Notes under the pieces: generated by a model
Told to the model about the DNA's origin: nothing
The model's input: the letters and a program-made list of their open reading frames with translations, nothing else
Databases searched by the model: none
Translations under genes and position numbers: made by a program
Shown here: piece after piece, positions 21,351-34,900 of the stretch
Layout: each line of letters starts with the position of its first letter
Numbering within the stretch: position 1 is the first letter of the stretch
Assembly (NCBI RefSeq): GCF_963169125.1
Contig: NC_084802.1
Location: 17,174,896 to 17,238,895 of the forward strand
Origin: Humulus lupulus
Lineage: Eukaryota > Streptophyta > Magnoliopsida > Rosales > Cannabaceae
DNA: 64,000 nt
Reading direction: 5' to 3'

Positions 21351-23115
21351 ATGGCTCCGAGAGGAAGGGCAACAAGGAGAAGGCCTGCAGCTAAAGTCCC
21401 TGAGGCCGAGGTTCCCCCTCAGTCAGCTGCATTTCCAATGAATGCCATTCTTGAGGCTTTAAGAGGCCTTCTTGCCCAACAAATGGATCTAGCTGCTCGA
21501 CAGAGTCATCACTTCCAAATCTTCCACCGGATTCAAATACCTGAGTTTGAGGGTCGCCAAGACCCTATGATGGCTGAAAGATGGTTGAGGAAGATTAAGA
21601 AAAATTTCAACACCATGGGAACACCTGAAGAGTATCATGTGACTTTTGCTGTATCCAAGTTCGAGGGTAATGTAGCGGATTGGTGGGAAACTTTGAGTAG
21701 GGCCACTGAGACTGGAGGGATGACTTGGAGAGACTTTGAAAGGGTCTTTAGGGAACAATATTTTAACCCATCTCATTGGAGGACTTTAATTGGGTCATTT
21801 GACAACTTAAGACAGAGGAACATGACAGTAAATGAGTTCTACATGAAGTTTGTAGAATTATCTTCCTATGCTTATGCCGGTACGATCGATCAACCTCTTT
21901 TGATTGAGCAGTTCCTCCGTCGCTTAAACCCTTCAATATTGGGTCCACTTGCCCCTATGACCTTTGGAAATTTGAACGAGTGTGTAACAGCAGCCTTACG
22001 GACTGAGGCTCATCAAGAAGGAATTGAAAGAAAGAATCCAGCCCGAGAAAGAGGAAATGATAGGAAAATGAACAAGAAGAACCAAGGGCGATGGTTATCC
22101 CAAGGACAACAACTCAGTGGGAGTAGCAATTAGGGGTGCACACGGGTCGGGTTTTCGGGTTTCGGGTTCATCGGGTTTGGGTTTTACGGGTTTCAGGTTT
22201 TATTCGGATTTGGGTTTGAATCGGGTTGGGCTGGGCCATTTGTGTTTTGGGCTGAAAAGCCAAATTTTGCAAAAATACCATTTTTTTACACTTTTTTTTC
22301 AAGAATACCATTTTTTTCTTCAAAAATGCCATTTCTTTTTCGGATTTTGGGTTGGACTGGTCCAATTGGGTTTTGGGCCGAAAAGCCAAATTTTGCAAAA
22401 ATACCATTTTTTTACACTTTTTTTCAAAAATACCATTTTTTCGAATTTCAGGTTTGAACCCGAGTTTTAAAAAACTGCAAACCCAAGCCCAACCCGACTT
22501 TTGTCGGGTTCGGGTCGGATTTAACCCGAATCCAACGGGTTTTCCTAAAAAACGGGGTTTCGGGTTGCGGGTCGGGCGGGTTTGCGGGTTTTTCGGGTCA
22601 AATGTTCACCCTTAGTAGCAATAGTAGTGGATCTTCATGAAAGAATCGAATTGGGTTGTATGGGTGTTTCAGTTGTGGCCAATAGGGTCATAAGAAGAAA
22701 GATTGCCCACAACGACAACAGAGGTTCCAACCATCACATGGAGGACCCATAGGGAGTTATGCTAGGTCTACTCCTTTAACAGGACAACCTAAGAGTAACC
22801 AGTCTCAGTATTCATCCTATAGTTTCACACCCGCACCAAGGCAACAATCCCAATATCAACATCAGTTCAAGCCCCAAGGTTCAGGATTCAACCAGGGGTA
22901 CTCACAGAGTTTCCAAACTCCTATTTTTGCTGGAAGTCAGAGAGGGTTCAATCAAGGAGGGTGTTTTGGTGCAAGCACAAACCATCATGGTCAAGGAAAA
23001 GGGAAAGCAAAGGAAAAAGCCTCTGGCCAAGCGTATGCTCTTGGTGGTGATAATGCGCAAGGAGGATTATGCCAAGGAGTTGTGGATGGTATGGTTCTTA
23101 TCTCACACTCTTGGG
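21351..23115 (+). pseudogene. Gypsy gag (capsid and zinc knuckle), disrupted
   Basis: Encodes the capsid protein that packages the element RNA. The frame from ATG 21351 has a basic N-terminus (APRGRATRRRPAAK) and the retrotransposon Gag domain at about residues 50-200 (PEFEGRQDPMMAERWLRKI, WWETL, VNEFYMKFVELSSYA). It then ends at the TAG supplied by the first bases of a hAT-type MITE at 22131. Beyond the MITE the same frame continues from about 22623 with a zinc knuckle (CFSCGQ-stop-GHKKKDC, 22666-22708) and a glutamine/glycine-rich linker. TGA at 22638-22640 and TAG at 22683-22685 add to the damage. The second stop lies inside the knuckle. Confidence 0.88.
22131..22614. mobile_element. hAT-type MITE in gag, 484 bp
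   Basis: Starts taggggtgcaca and ends with the complement of taagggtgaaca. It is flanked by an exact 8-bp duplication gtagcaat (22123-22130 and 22615-22622), the hallmark of hAT transposons. The interior has a G-rich outer part made of cgggtttcgggt-like repeats at both ends and an internal tandem duplication (gccaaattttgcaaaaatacc at 22259 and 22385). No transposase. Its excision would rejoin the gag frame at Ser-Asn-Ser. Confidence 0.92.
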
Positions 23116-26100
23116 CTCATGTATTTTTGATATTGGTGCATCACATTCTTTTATATCATTAATGTTTTCTAGAATGTTGGATTTGAGTTGGGAAACTTTT
23201 AGTCCTACATTGCAGTTGAGTGTACATATGGGAGGGCATGGTGAAGTATCAACCATCTGTAAATTGGTTTGTATTGTGTTTGAAGGGCATAATTTATTAG
23301 GAAACCTGATGGTGTTACCTATGGGAAAATTTGATGTGATTCTTGGCATGGATTGGTTGTCTAAGTACCAAGCCATTGTAGATTTCTCACGCAAAAGGGT
23401 GACTCCAAGTGGAGATTTCATTGTATATCGAGCCAACATGAATGCAATAAGGCACAATCCTATCCGTAAGTCATGTTTAGGTGGGAAAAGAAACTTAGAG
23501 TGTTATGGGAGTCTGTTTGCAATTAAGGATGAGTCTAGGCCTCTAGACAAGTTTCCTTGGATATCAGTGGTTAGTGGCTTTCCAGATGTGTTTCCTGAGG
23601 ATTTGCAAGGACTACCACCTGATAGAGAGATCGAGTTTTGCATTGATTTGATTTCTAGGACTCAACCAGTTTCTACTACACCTTATCGCATGGCACCTAC
23701 AGAGTTAGCTGAATTGAAAAAGCAATTGGGTGAGCTAATGGATAAAGGTTACATTAGAAACAGTACTTCTCCATAGGGAGCTCCAATTTTTTTTTGCCAA
23801 GAAAGCTGATGGATCCTTGCGACTGTGCGTCGATTATCGGAAATTGAATCAGATGACAATTAAGAACAAGTATCCTTGCCAAGGACAGATGAGTTGTTTG
23901 ATCAGCTTAGAGGTTCAAAGTGTTTTTCTAAGATTGATTTGAGGTCAGGCTATCATCAATTGAAGATTAAGGAAGATGATATTCCTAAAACTGCTTTTAG
24001 AACACGTTATGGACACTTTGAGTTTTTGGTGATGCCATTTGGATTGACAAATGCACCTGCCGCATTTATGGACCTTATGAATAGGATCTTTAGACCCTAT
24101 TTGGATAAGTTTGTGGTTGTTTTTATTGATGGCATTTTGGTGTATTCCAAGACACCTGAGGACCATGCAGAACATTTAACAATTGGGTTGCAAACTTTGA
24201 GGGACCATCGATTATATGCTAAGAAAGAGCAATGTGACTTCTGGATGACCGAGGTCAAATTTTTAGGGCATGTAATATCTCAAGAAGGCATTACTGTGGA
24301 TCCTGCAAAGATAGATTCTATCTTGCAGTGGGAAAGACCAAAGAGCGTTACTGAGATTCGAAGTTTTATTGGGTTAGCAGGTTACTATCGTCGCTTTGTG
24401 GAGAATTTTTCTCGAATTTCTATGCCTTTGACAAAGCTAACAAGAAAAAATTTAAAGTTCGTGTGGGATGACAGTTGTGAAGAAGCTTTCAGAGAACTTA
24501 AGCAAAGATTCACTACGGCACATGTTCTCACTATGTTTGATAGTGATGAGCCTTATGTGGTATTCACTGATGCTTTTGGTACTGGTTTAGGAGGAGTTCT
24601 CATGCAAAATGGCAAGATTGTTGCCTATGCTTCACGCCAATTGAAGTCGCATGAGAAGAACTACCCTACACATGACTTGGAACTTGCAGCAGTGATTTTT
24701 GCCTTGAAAATTTGGAGATGTTACTTATATGGGGCAAAGTTTGAATTATATTCTGATCATAAGAGTTTAAAGTATCTCTTTACTCAAAGAGACTTGAATT
24801 TGAGGCAAAGAAGATCGGTCGAGTACATGGAAGATTATGATTTCACTTTGCAGTATCATCCTGGAAAAGAAAATGTGGTCGTTGATGCATTAAGTAGAAA
24901 ACCTCATGGCATTTTCGCTTGTTTGGCTCTTCAGGATTGGAAAAGAACGATCACTATGGGTGATTATGAATTAGAGTACTATGAAGGAAAAGATATTGCT
25001 TGTATTTCAAACGTAGTGGTTACACCAGTGCTACTTCAGCAAGTTAAGCAATGTCAGTGGCAAGATGAGAAATTGAGACTTATCTGTAATTGAATCTGAA
25101 ACGGTGAGCAGTTAGATGGATGGACAGTAAATGCCGAAGGATTCTTATACCATAAGGGAAGATTGGTCGTTGCAAATATCATTGATCTTAGAGAATCTCT
25201 TATGATAGAGTCTCATAGGTCTAAATTTGCTATACATCCTAGAAGCACAAAGATGTACCAAGACTTGAAAAGACAATACTGGTGGGAAGGTATGAAGAGA
25301 GATGTGGCTAACTTTGTAGCTAAGTGTGTTGTTTGCCAGCAGGTTAAAGCTGAGCACCAAAGACCGTCAGGGTTGCTTCAACCTTTACCTATACCAGAAT
25401 ATAAGTGGGACAGGATCACGATGGACTTTGTGACGGGATTACCATTAACACCATTAAAGCATGACACGGTATGGGTGATTGTTGATCGTTTAACCAAATT
25501 TGCTCATTTCGTTCCAATTAGGAAGGATTATAAGGTTTGTAGACTAGCTCGACTTTATGTGGATAATATACTTCGACTGCATGGGTTACCTTCCAGCATT
25601 GTTTCTGATAGAGATCGTTGATTTACATCAAGGTTTTGGCGAGCATTGCAAAAATCTTTAGGAACAGAGCTTAACTTAAGCACCGCTCACCACCCTTAGA
25701 CAAACGGACAGTCTGAAAGGACTATCCAAACTTTGGAGGACATGCTTCGTTCTTGTGTTTTGGATTTTGGTGGTAGCTGGGGAGAGCACTTGTCATTGGT
25801 GGAATTCACTTATAATAATAGCTACCAGGCTAGTATAGGCATGGCTCCTTATGAGGCCTTATATGGGAGGCTATACAGATCACCTTTGTGTTGGGCAGAA
25901 CCAGATGAGCATGTCACAATTGGACCTCAAATTATCGCTAGTACCACTCAGAAGATCAAAGACATCCAAGAGAGACTTAAGGTTGTTCAAAGTCGTCAAA
26001 AGAGTTATGCCGATCTCCACCGATGAGAAGTTGAGTTTGAGGTTGGTGACTATGTCTTCTTGAAAGTTACTCCCATGCGTGGTGTGACGAGATTTGGAAT

Positions 26101-26482
26101 GAAGGGTAAGCTAGCCCCGAGGTATATTGGACCTTTCGAGATTATCGAGAGGGTTGGGGAGGTCGCTTATCGATTGAACTTACCAGTGTGGTTGGGGCAC
26201 GTTCACAATGTGTTCCATGTGTCGATGCTGAGGAAGTATACTCCAAACCCATCACACATCATTGAGTATGAGGCTATCCCTCTTCAAGAGAACGTGACAT
26301 ATGAAGAACAACCTATCAGAATCTTGGTGAGAGAGTTAAAAGTGCTAAGGAATAGGGAGATTCCAGTAGTCAAGGTCTTATGGCAGAACCATAGAGAAGA
26401 CGAGGCTACTTGGGAGTTAGAGTCGGAGATGTATGAGAAGTATCCTCATTTGTTTAATTTTCAGCTTGAGGTTGTACTTTGA
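23116..26482 (+). pseudogene. Gypsy pol: protease, RT, RNase H, integrase, chromodomain; decayed
   Basis: Domains in order: aspartic protease with FDIGASHSFIS (usual DTG now DIG) near 23124; RT with [11 protein letters not shown] and a YxDD-type site reading FIDGIL (Gly at 24131-24133 replaces the second catalytic Asp); RNase H ([19 protein letters not shown]); zinc-binding HHCC region; integrase core (MDFVTGLP, SDRD, NGQSERTIQ); and a chromodomain-like tail (VKVLWQNHREDEATWE). Lesions: frameshift near 23125, TAG at 23774-23776 where Trp is usual, frameshifts in the T-run near 23790 and near 23874, TGA at 25091-25093, 25619-25621 and 26024-26026, TAG at 25697-25699. It cannot make a working polyprotein. 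Confidence 0.92.
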
Positions 26483-26499
26483 AAAATTTCGGGATGAAA

Positions 26500-26521
26500 T
26501 TTCTTTAAGGAATGAAGAATA
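26500..26521 (+). other. Degenerate polypurine tract of the gypsy element
   Basis: The sequence gggatgaaatttctttaagg followed by aatgaagaata precedes the 3' LTR. It matches the usual arrangement in chromodomain gypsy elements (gaaattt, then a G/A-run), though the G-run is eroded. Confidence 0.65.
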
Positions 26522-28295
26522 TGAAGACTCAGAAAAATAAATAAATAAAATAATATTATATAAGTTTTTATTTTAAGTGGTGGGATCCACTTATTTTAAA
26601 AATAGTCAGACCTTTTTTTTTCTTCTCCCTCCCGATCATTCTTCTTCTACTTTTTCTTCTCCTTTTTCTCTCAGCAACAACCCATGATTGGGTACCAGGA
26701 AGCCATTTCCAGAGTTTCCTTTGCCGCCACGCGCCGGAGCTGGAGCACTAGTGGCCGGCGACAACCCCATCCCCAAAATCTCAAAGCCATTGGAGTTAAG
26801 ACGCACGCGAACGGAGGAGTCAAAGTTTCGTCGTCAAAACTTTAACTGCTCTTTTCGGCGAACCCAGACCTCCGTTTGGTGAGTGGGTGGCACCGTTGGA
26901 ACCAGCGTACGTGAAGGGAGGAACATCACCCATTAAGTCATTTCGGTCAACTCACCGTTTTTCTCCGGCGATATTTTGGGTATTTCCGCCCCTTTGGAAG
27001 CATTTTCCGGCGACACCGAAGGTCATTTGGGCAAAGAAGTTGTACTTCCATGATGTACTCATCAAGAGGATTATTTTGATATATGTCATGCATATATTCA
27101 TCGACGTTTCTGGTACCACCACCAACCGCTATTGTGCACTGCTTGGGTGAGGTTCCGGAACTTGAAATTTTAAATATGGTCATATTATATGTCTTTGGAC
27201 ACGATTTTGAATAAGGAATGCAATGATGATAATTGTTTGCTCATTTGGTGCATGTAAGAAAAACGTGATATTAAGATCAGACTAAATCACTCTAAGATCA
27301 TCATTAAGCTTAGAAGCGTCACTTTGGCCTCGGATTGAAAATTCTAAGGAGGTAGGGACTCAACTTGACTATTGGACTTATTTTACTCTTATTGAATTGC
27401 CTTAAACATATTCCAATTTTAATATTTATAAAATGTTTGAAAAATAGAAAACTTAATCTGCATGTTTTTTGTTAAGTTCTGAGGGCACTGAGTGCCAAAT
27501 ATACTTTTTTCACTTATTTTGTGCAGGTTATGATTTTTGGGTTTTATTCAAATGCAGTTGTTATGTTGCCCAATTTTCTAAAATATAAAAGAGAATATGT
27601 TTCTTTCTTTTCATGTGTACCTGCATTTGGTTATACCGATGAGAGCCATAGTGATCATGATTTGTGCATGTTGTTGTTTCACGACCTAATCTCTGTGTCA
27701 TCATAGGTATATCAGGTGCCCACTCACCTGTAGGTGTAAAGACCTAGCATCTGTATACAGGAAGTGTTATGAACCCCCCTTGTGGTGGTTATCAGGTCCG
27801 GCTACCCAGTTTAGGATGTTGGTTTTTCTATGGTGGGTAACGGGAACTAGGGATCTAGTGGACGGTGTGATGTGCACTTGTAGCTATGCTCTTATGATTA
27901 TTTGTGGTTTCTCTCAATTTTGGGTTATATATGATGATATATATTTTGTTTTCAAAGCTAACCACGCATGAGTTTTATTTAACTTTTTGAGTCCTATGAT
28001 ATTAGTTGCTTTCCTACTGGGCTTTATAAGTTCACCCCTATATCTCTCCCATTCCAGGAACCTAGTGACGCGATTGTGGATAAGGTGAATTGTTGATGAA
28101 GCTAATGTGTTTAGCGCCATAGTCTTATCTTTTGAACATTATATATGTATTTAATTTGGAACCTATCGGTCTGTATATCTATGTTAGCTATGTAATAGTT
28201 AGAAATGAGGAATAGTGGATGCTAAGTATTATTTTGAGTGTTTTATGACTTATTAAAATTTAACTGTTTGGTGACCACTACAAGAATATATGTTA

Positions 28296-28620
28296 TTAGC
28301 GGCGGACCTCCTCCGCCTGTATTATTCAGTCTCCGCCGCTAATAATAAGGGAGTATTTATAAAAAATAAAAAAAAATCTATTAGCGGTGGACATTATCTA
28401 TATTAGCGGCGGATGATCCGCCGCTAATACACTAAATTAAAAGTCCGAGAAAAGTTTTTACCTTTTATTAGCGGCAGGCAATTACCTATATTAGAGGCGG
28501 ACAACCCGTCGCTGATAATATTAGAGGCGGGTAATTCACCTTTGTTAGCGGCGGGATCCCGCCGCTAATAATATTATTAGCGGCGAGAAATACTAATAGC
28601 GGCGGTCCTTCGCCGCTAAT
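28296..28620. repeat. Subterminal repeats of CACTA-1 (left end)
   Basis: About ten copies of attagcggcgga and degraded forms, in both orientations (ccgccgctaat), in an otherwise AT-rich element. These are the expected binding sites of the TNP1-type protein. Confidence 0.9.
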
Positions 28621-28639
28621 GATTATGGAGAGGTTAAAA

Positions 28640-30466
28640 ATTGCACCGCACCTTTCTTCTTCGCGTCCGTTCTCTTCTCCTGCCTACCCGTCTTCTCTTC
28701 TGCACAACTTCTCCACACCGTTTGGCTACACAGGTATGTGTTATTGTGTTTTTTTATTTGATAATTGATACAACTCTTTGCCGTGAGAGGTTTATATGTT
28801 ATTTCTTTGTCCATGAGAGGTTTCTGTGTTATTTCTTTATCCATGAGAAGTTTCTGTCCGATAAATATTATTTGAACCTGTAGCCTTACATTTTATGTAT
28901 GGAAAATTTTAGGTTCTTGTACCAGAAAAATTTTAGGATTCCTGAACCGAATATGTGAAATTTTAGGTTCTGGTACCATAAATCATTACTGATTTTCCAC
29001 TGTAAAGAATCACAAACCGAATATGGGAAATTTTAGGATTATTGAACCACGAAATCATTAGAAGTTGGCAGTGAGAAGTTTCTGTCTGATAAATGTTATT
29101 CTCTTTATGTATATTCCCTTTTATAATTTGTCTAAATAGTGCAAGTTGTAAAATAGTTTGGCAGTGACTTTTGTATTATCTGTTTTGGCAGTGACTTTGG
29201 TTTTGGTTTTGGTAGTGAATCACATATATAACTTTGGGTTTAGCAGTGAGTGGCTGTCATTTTTGGATTACACTTGGTGTCATTTTCAGAGGTATTTTTT
29301 TATGATATATGTTGATATCGATATTTTGGACTACTCTCATTGATGTATTTTGATTTTATATTTTATATTTGGTACTTTGTTGTTGAATTGTTGTTACTTT
29401 GTTTTGTTTTTGTGTTCCTAGTCTCTCTTTATTTGAAATAGTTTTTTTAATACTCATAATGCTCTATGTTTGTTTGGATTTATTGAAAATTTAGAAGGTT
29501 TTTTACAAAAATAATGTCACATAAATAATAATTTATTTTTTGATTAATTTTTAATAATTTAATTAATTAAATAATAAAATTTTGATATAATATTATCTAA
29601 TTAAATAATTTAATTTAATTTGTTTATTGAATAAAGTTATCTAATATTTAATAGTTATAAATTACATGAATATAGAAATTGGTAATTATATTTAATAAAA
29701 GTTTAAAAAATTAAGAATAAATAATTATATAAATAATAATTTATTTTTGATTAATTTTTAATAATTTAATTAATTAAATAATAAAAGTTTGATATAATAT
29801 TATCTAATTAAATAATATAATTTAATTTGTTTATTGAATAACATTGTTTAATATAAATTACATGAATATAGAAATTGATAATTATATATAATAAAATTTT
29901 AAAAAATTATGATAATAATTTATTTTTGATTATTTTTCATTAATTTAATTAATTAAATAACAAAAGTTTGATATAATATTATCTAATTAAATAATTTAAT
30001 TTAATTTGTTAATTGAATAACATTATCTAATATTAATTACATGAATATAGAAATTGATAATTATATTTAATAAAATTTTAAAAAATTCTGAATAAATAAT
30101 AATTTATTTTTTATTATTTTAATTAATTAAATAATAAAAGTTTGATATAATATTACCTAATTAAATAATTTAATTTAATTTGTTTATTGAATAACATTAT
30201 CTAATATTAATTACATGAATATAGAAATTGATCATTATATTTAATAAAATTTTAAAAAATTATGAATAAATAATAATTTATTTTTTATTATTTTAATTAA
30301 TTAAATAATAAAAGTTTGGTATAATATTATCTAATTAAATAATTTAATTTAATTTGTTTATTGAATAATAATATCTAATATTAAATAGTTATATAAATTT
30401 TTTTTATCAGGACAGCGACACACCCACGACCCCGACACACACTCGACCTTGGCACACCCTCAACAG
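28640..30466 (+). other. Probable 5' untranslated exons of the CACTA-1 transposase
   Basis: A CT-rich segment ends tacacag|gtatgtg at 28733, a good donor. A 56-base segment at 30411-30466 has a polypyrimidine acceptor (tttttttatcag) and a donor (caacag|gtgtgg). A third acceptor (atactttag) lies immediately before the transposase ATG at 31943. This predicts two non-coding leader exons and two long AT-rich introns. Inference from splice signals and composition only; transcripts would decide. Confidence 0.45.
29524..30400. repeat. AT-rich tandem repeat, about 175-208 bp period, five copies
   Basis: Units begin near 29524, 29732, 29912, 30095 and 30270 with aataataatttatttt and contain aattaattaaataat, gatataatattatctaatt and acatgaatatagaaatt. 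Further partial copies lie at about 31590-31780. They occupy the presumed first leader intron of CACTA-1. Confidence 0.85.
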
Positions 30467-31942
30467 GTGTGGATATATTTTTTGTAATTAATATCTTTTG
30501 TATTTTTTGAATAATTTATTTTGTATTTGTTTAGTGTATAATATTTGAGTTTTTAGTCCTTTAGTTAGTATCATTGGTATGTAAATCTTGACATCTATTG
30601 TTAAGATATATGTTTGTTCTTACTTTATTTTTTAATCTTGGTATGTAAATAATTATAGGACTCTTTTGGTTAAAAAAAAAAATTAAGTGATAATTTAAAT
30701 TAATTTATAAAATATAATGATAGATGATTTAGTATTAAGTAAAATATAGTGTTTTTGTTAAAATTGAATAAAGATGATTTAAACTTGATCAATCAGATTA
30801 TTAGCACCCATATTTTCTTTATCACAATTTTCTTAATTATATAATATTAATTAAACTAAGTGCTAGAAAAATATAAAAATTCAATTAAAATTAATTTAAA
30901 TTTTAAAATATTTTCTTAATGTTTGAATCATTTTTAAATTTTAGTAATAAATTTTGAATTATTTTTTATTTTAAAAAAATTTGTAATTATTTTTTAAATT
31001 AAAATTGAAACAAACTAATTATATCTCGTCTGTATTTCTCCATTGCCATTATTAGCAACCATACCAAATTTTTTGAACTGCTTATTAATTTTTGTCAAAA
31101 AAAAAAAGTATTTAGTCAAATTAAGGAAAAAATTTATACTACTAACTAACTTTCATCGCAACTTGATATTTTTAATAGGGAAACTAATTTTGTTTAGATT
31201 GTGATTTTTTTTGTAACAAATTTAAGATAGTTTATTTAATAAAAAAAGTGAGTATAGAAAAAAAAAAAAAAACAACAATAAGTGCATATTATCATGTTAT
31301 TGTGTTCTTTTTTCTCCTTTTTGCTTGAACATATGTTATTATTATTATTATAATTTGTAAAAATAGAACAAAAAAATTAATTAGTTGTTAATTTATTTTC
31401 TTAGTCTCGGTATGTTTGTGATTGATGGTTGTTGACTACAACCATCAATTACATGGATATCGGCCCAGAAATGATAAGTTTAAAATATTGTTAATAAAAT
31501 TTATCTAATTATTTAAAAATATAAATTAGTCTTAAAGTCAAATAATTATTAATTTATAAAGTTATTATTATTATTATTACAAATTAAAAAATTATGAATA
31601 AATAATAATTTATAAATTACATGAATATAGAAATTGATAATTATATTTAATAAAAGTTTAAAAAATTAAGAATAAATAATTATATAAATAATAATTTATT
31701 TTTTAATTAATTTATAATAATTTAATTAATTAAATAATAAAAGTTTGATATAATATTTAATAAATAATAAATTAGGTTAGGAAAACAAATTAATTTGTTT
31801 ATAAATAACATTATCAAATAAAACATCATAAAATAGCATAAGATATTATAATATTGCATAAGATTTCAAAAATGATAACAACTCTCCTTTGTTATCCATT
31901 TCTATTCACATTACTAAAACTCACACTCTTATAATACTTTAG
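30467..31942. other. AT-rich presumed second leader intron of CACTA-1
   Basis: No coding frame was found. Partial copies of the tandem repeat described at 29524-30400 are present near its end. The region finishes with the acceptor-like atactttag that abuts the transposase ATG. Confidence 0.45.
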
Positions 31943-34900
31943 ATGGCGATTGACAAGACTTGGACAACATTGAGAAATCGTGGTTGTCAAGAATATTGGA
32001 ATGGTCTGCAAGCTTTTTTGAGGATGGCGTCGGAACATAAAGATTCTGATGGAAGAATTAGGTGCCCGTGTGTGAGATGCAATAATAATAGATTTGAATC
32101 TTTGGATGTAGTTCGGGCACACGTATTCGATAGGGGTTTTCATCAAGCTTATGATAAGTGGATTTTTCATGGTGAGGTGGAAGAAATTGTTGCTGATGAG
32201 GTGGTTGATGAGAATGAAGACGATGAAATGATTCACGTTGTGGAAGACTTCCTTTTACCGACAACTGAGGAAGTAGAAAGGGATCCCGGTGGGAGTCAGT
32301 ATTATGACGAGTTATTTGAGGAGATTGAAGCGGAGTTGTATCCTGGCTGTGATTGGATTTCATCCCTGAAATTTTTAGCAAAGTTATTGCATCTAAAAGT
32401 TAGAGGGAAGATGCCTAACAACATATTTGATGAATTGCTGAAGTTGTTAAAGCTTGCATTTCCTAAGGAAAACAATATCCCCGGATCGTACTACGAGGCA
32501 AAAAAGAGATTGAAAAAATTAGGGTTGGGATACGAGTCCATTCATGTGTGTCAGTATGATTGCTACTTATTTTACAATGAGCATGCATCTAAAGAGACAT
32601 GTCCAGTATGCGGAAGTAGTAGATGGATTACTTCCGAAATGACGAAAGGAAAAAAAGTGCCACACAAGGTGATGCGTTACTTTCCGTTGACCCCTCGGTT
32701 GAAAAGATTATACAGTTCAAGGATTACAGCAAAACACATGATATGGCATCACGCCGGGAAATCAAAAGATGAAGGGGTGATGGGACACCCGGTGGACGAC
32801 TCTGCGTGGAAGGACTTTGATGCCAAGCATCCTGATTTTTCAAGGGATCCCAGAAATGTTCGTCTGGGCTTAGCTGCTGATGGATTTAATCCATTTGGCA
32901 ACATGAACCTTGCATACAGCATGTGGCCTGTGGTGTTGGCAAACTATAATCTGCCACCTTGGTTGTGCATGAAAGACAATTATTTCATGTTGACCCTCCT
33001 TATTCCTGGGCCAAAATCACCCGGTAAGGACATGGATGTATTTCTGAGACCATTGGTGGATGAGTTGAAGGATCTGTGGGTTAACAAAGTTGATACAAGA
33101 GATAGTACGACCAACAGGATGTTCAAGATGCGGGCAGCCCTTTTGTGGACAGTGAACGATTTTCCAGCTCGCAGTAGTTTGTCTGGATGGAGTGGTCAGG
33201 GATACAAAGCTTGTCCTACGTGTAACGAGGACACAACTTCCATCCGAGTGATCGGTAAGACATCTTACGTTGGTCACAGAAGATTCTTGCCAAGTACTCA
33301 TCGAATGAGAAGAGACAAAGAGTTCGATGGAGAAGTTAAGAGAAGACGTCCTCCAAGACGGTTTACTTGTGAGGATATACTAGAACAAGTTAATGCTCTT
33401 GCAGTGCAAGTTCCAGGAAAACATGTCCAGTTTGGGGGTGTGAAACGTAAAAGAGGAGTAGATGAAGGTAATTGGAGGAAAAAAAGTATTTTTTACGAGC
33501 TTGAGTATTGGTGTACAAACAAATTAAAACATAATATAGATGTCATGCATGTTGAGAAGAATGTGTGTGATAGTCTCCTTGGCACCATCTTAGACAGTGA
33601 TAAATCTAAGGACACCACTAATGCCAGACATGATTTGAAAAAGATGGGTGTGAGAGAATCATTGTGGATTTATGAAGATGAGAATGGGAAGCTGATGAAA
33701 CCGCACGCTCCTTATGTGTTAACTTCGGCGCAGAGGCAACAATTTTGTCAGTTTATAAAAGGAGTTAGATTTCCAGATGGATTTTGTTCAAATTTGAAAA
33801 AGAAAGTGTCCGAGAATGATACAAATATTCTTGGGTTGAAGTCACACGATTGTCACGTGATAATGCAACGATTACTTTCTCTCGGTGTTCGCAAGTTTCT
33901 TCCAAAATCTATATCGACCACTATTGCAGAATTGTGCAATTTCTTCAAGCAAATATGTTCGAGGACTTTAAATGTTAAAGATATGGAGGAAGCACAAAAT
34001 GATCTTATTCAAATATTGTGCAAGATGGAGTTGATTTTTCCTCCAGCTTTTTTTGACATAATGATTCATTTGGTATTACATTTTCCAGAAGAAGCAATAT
34101 TGGGTGGTCCGGTATTTATGAGGTGGATGTATCCTTTTGAAAGGTACATGAAAAAATTAAAGAATTATATGGGAAATAAAGCTTGCCCTGAAGGGTCGAT
34201 TGCCGAAGGCTATGTTGCAGACGAGGCTTTGACCTTTTGTTCAATGTATTTCAAAGGCATTGAAACAAGATTTAACCGTCTTGATCGAAATGAAGATGCA
34301 ACTTATATCCCACGAAATCTTGCGGTTTTCCAATCTCAATGTCGTCCACTCACAAAAGGAACTTTGAAGACTCTCGATCATAAGACTCGTGAAATAGCTG
34401 AGTGGTTCATACTTGAGAATTCTCCTGAAATTGAGCCTTATTTAGAGTAAGTTTATTCTCTTATAAATTAGAACATGTGTGATTATTATCAGTTTTTTGT
34501 TATCAAGAATCGTAACACTATTCTAATTAACAGCGAACACCTACAAGAGATTAAACAAAAATACCCAGACGGTGATCATGATCGTTTGCATAGGAAAAAT
34601 TTTTGTTCGTGGTTTCATAAAAAGGTAGCTTTGAACTTTGAACTTTGAACAGTGATTTTATTAATGATATATTTTGTGAATCTAATATCATTCTATGTAT
34701 TTAGATATATGACTTGCACAAGCTTGGATCTTTGGAAAACGGTGATGAACTGTTAGCTTTAGCATCTGGGTCAGATCATTTGTCAACCTTTTACCAAGGT
34801 TGTATAGTCAATGGTGTTCGATTTATTGCACACGATCGAGACAAAAAGCGCACCACACAGAATAGTGGAGTGTCTGCTGCCGGAACAGAAGGTTTTAATT

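Noticed and set aside
22131..22614. Telomere-like gggttt/cgggt repeats
   Set aside because: Not a regular telomere array; they are the G-rich ends of a hAT-type MITE with an exact 8-bp duplication.
29517..30400. CRISPR-like repeated array
   Set aside because: Units are about 175-208 bp, contiguous and AT-rich without spacers; a tandem repeat in a eukaryotic transposon.
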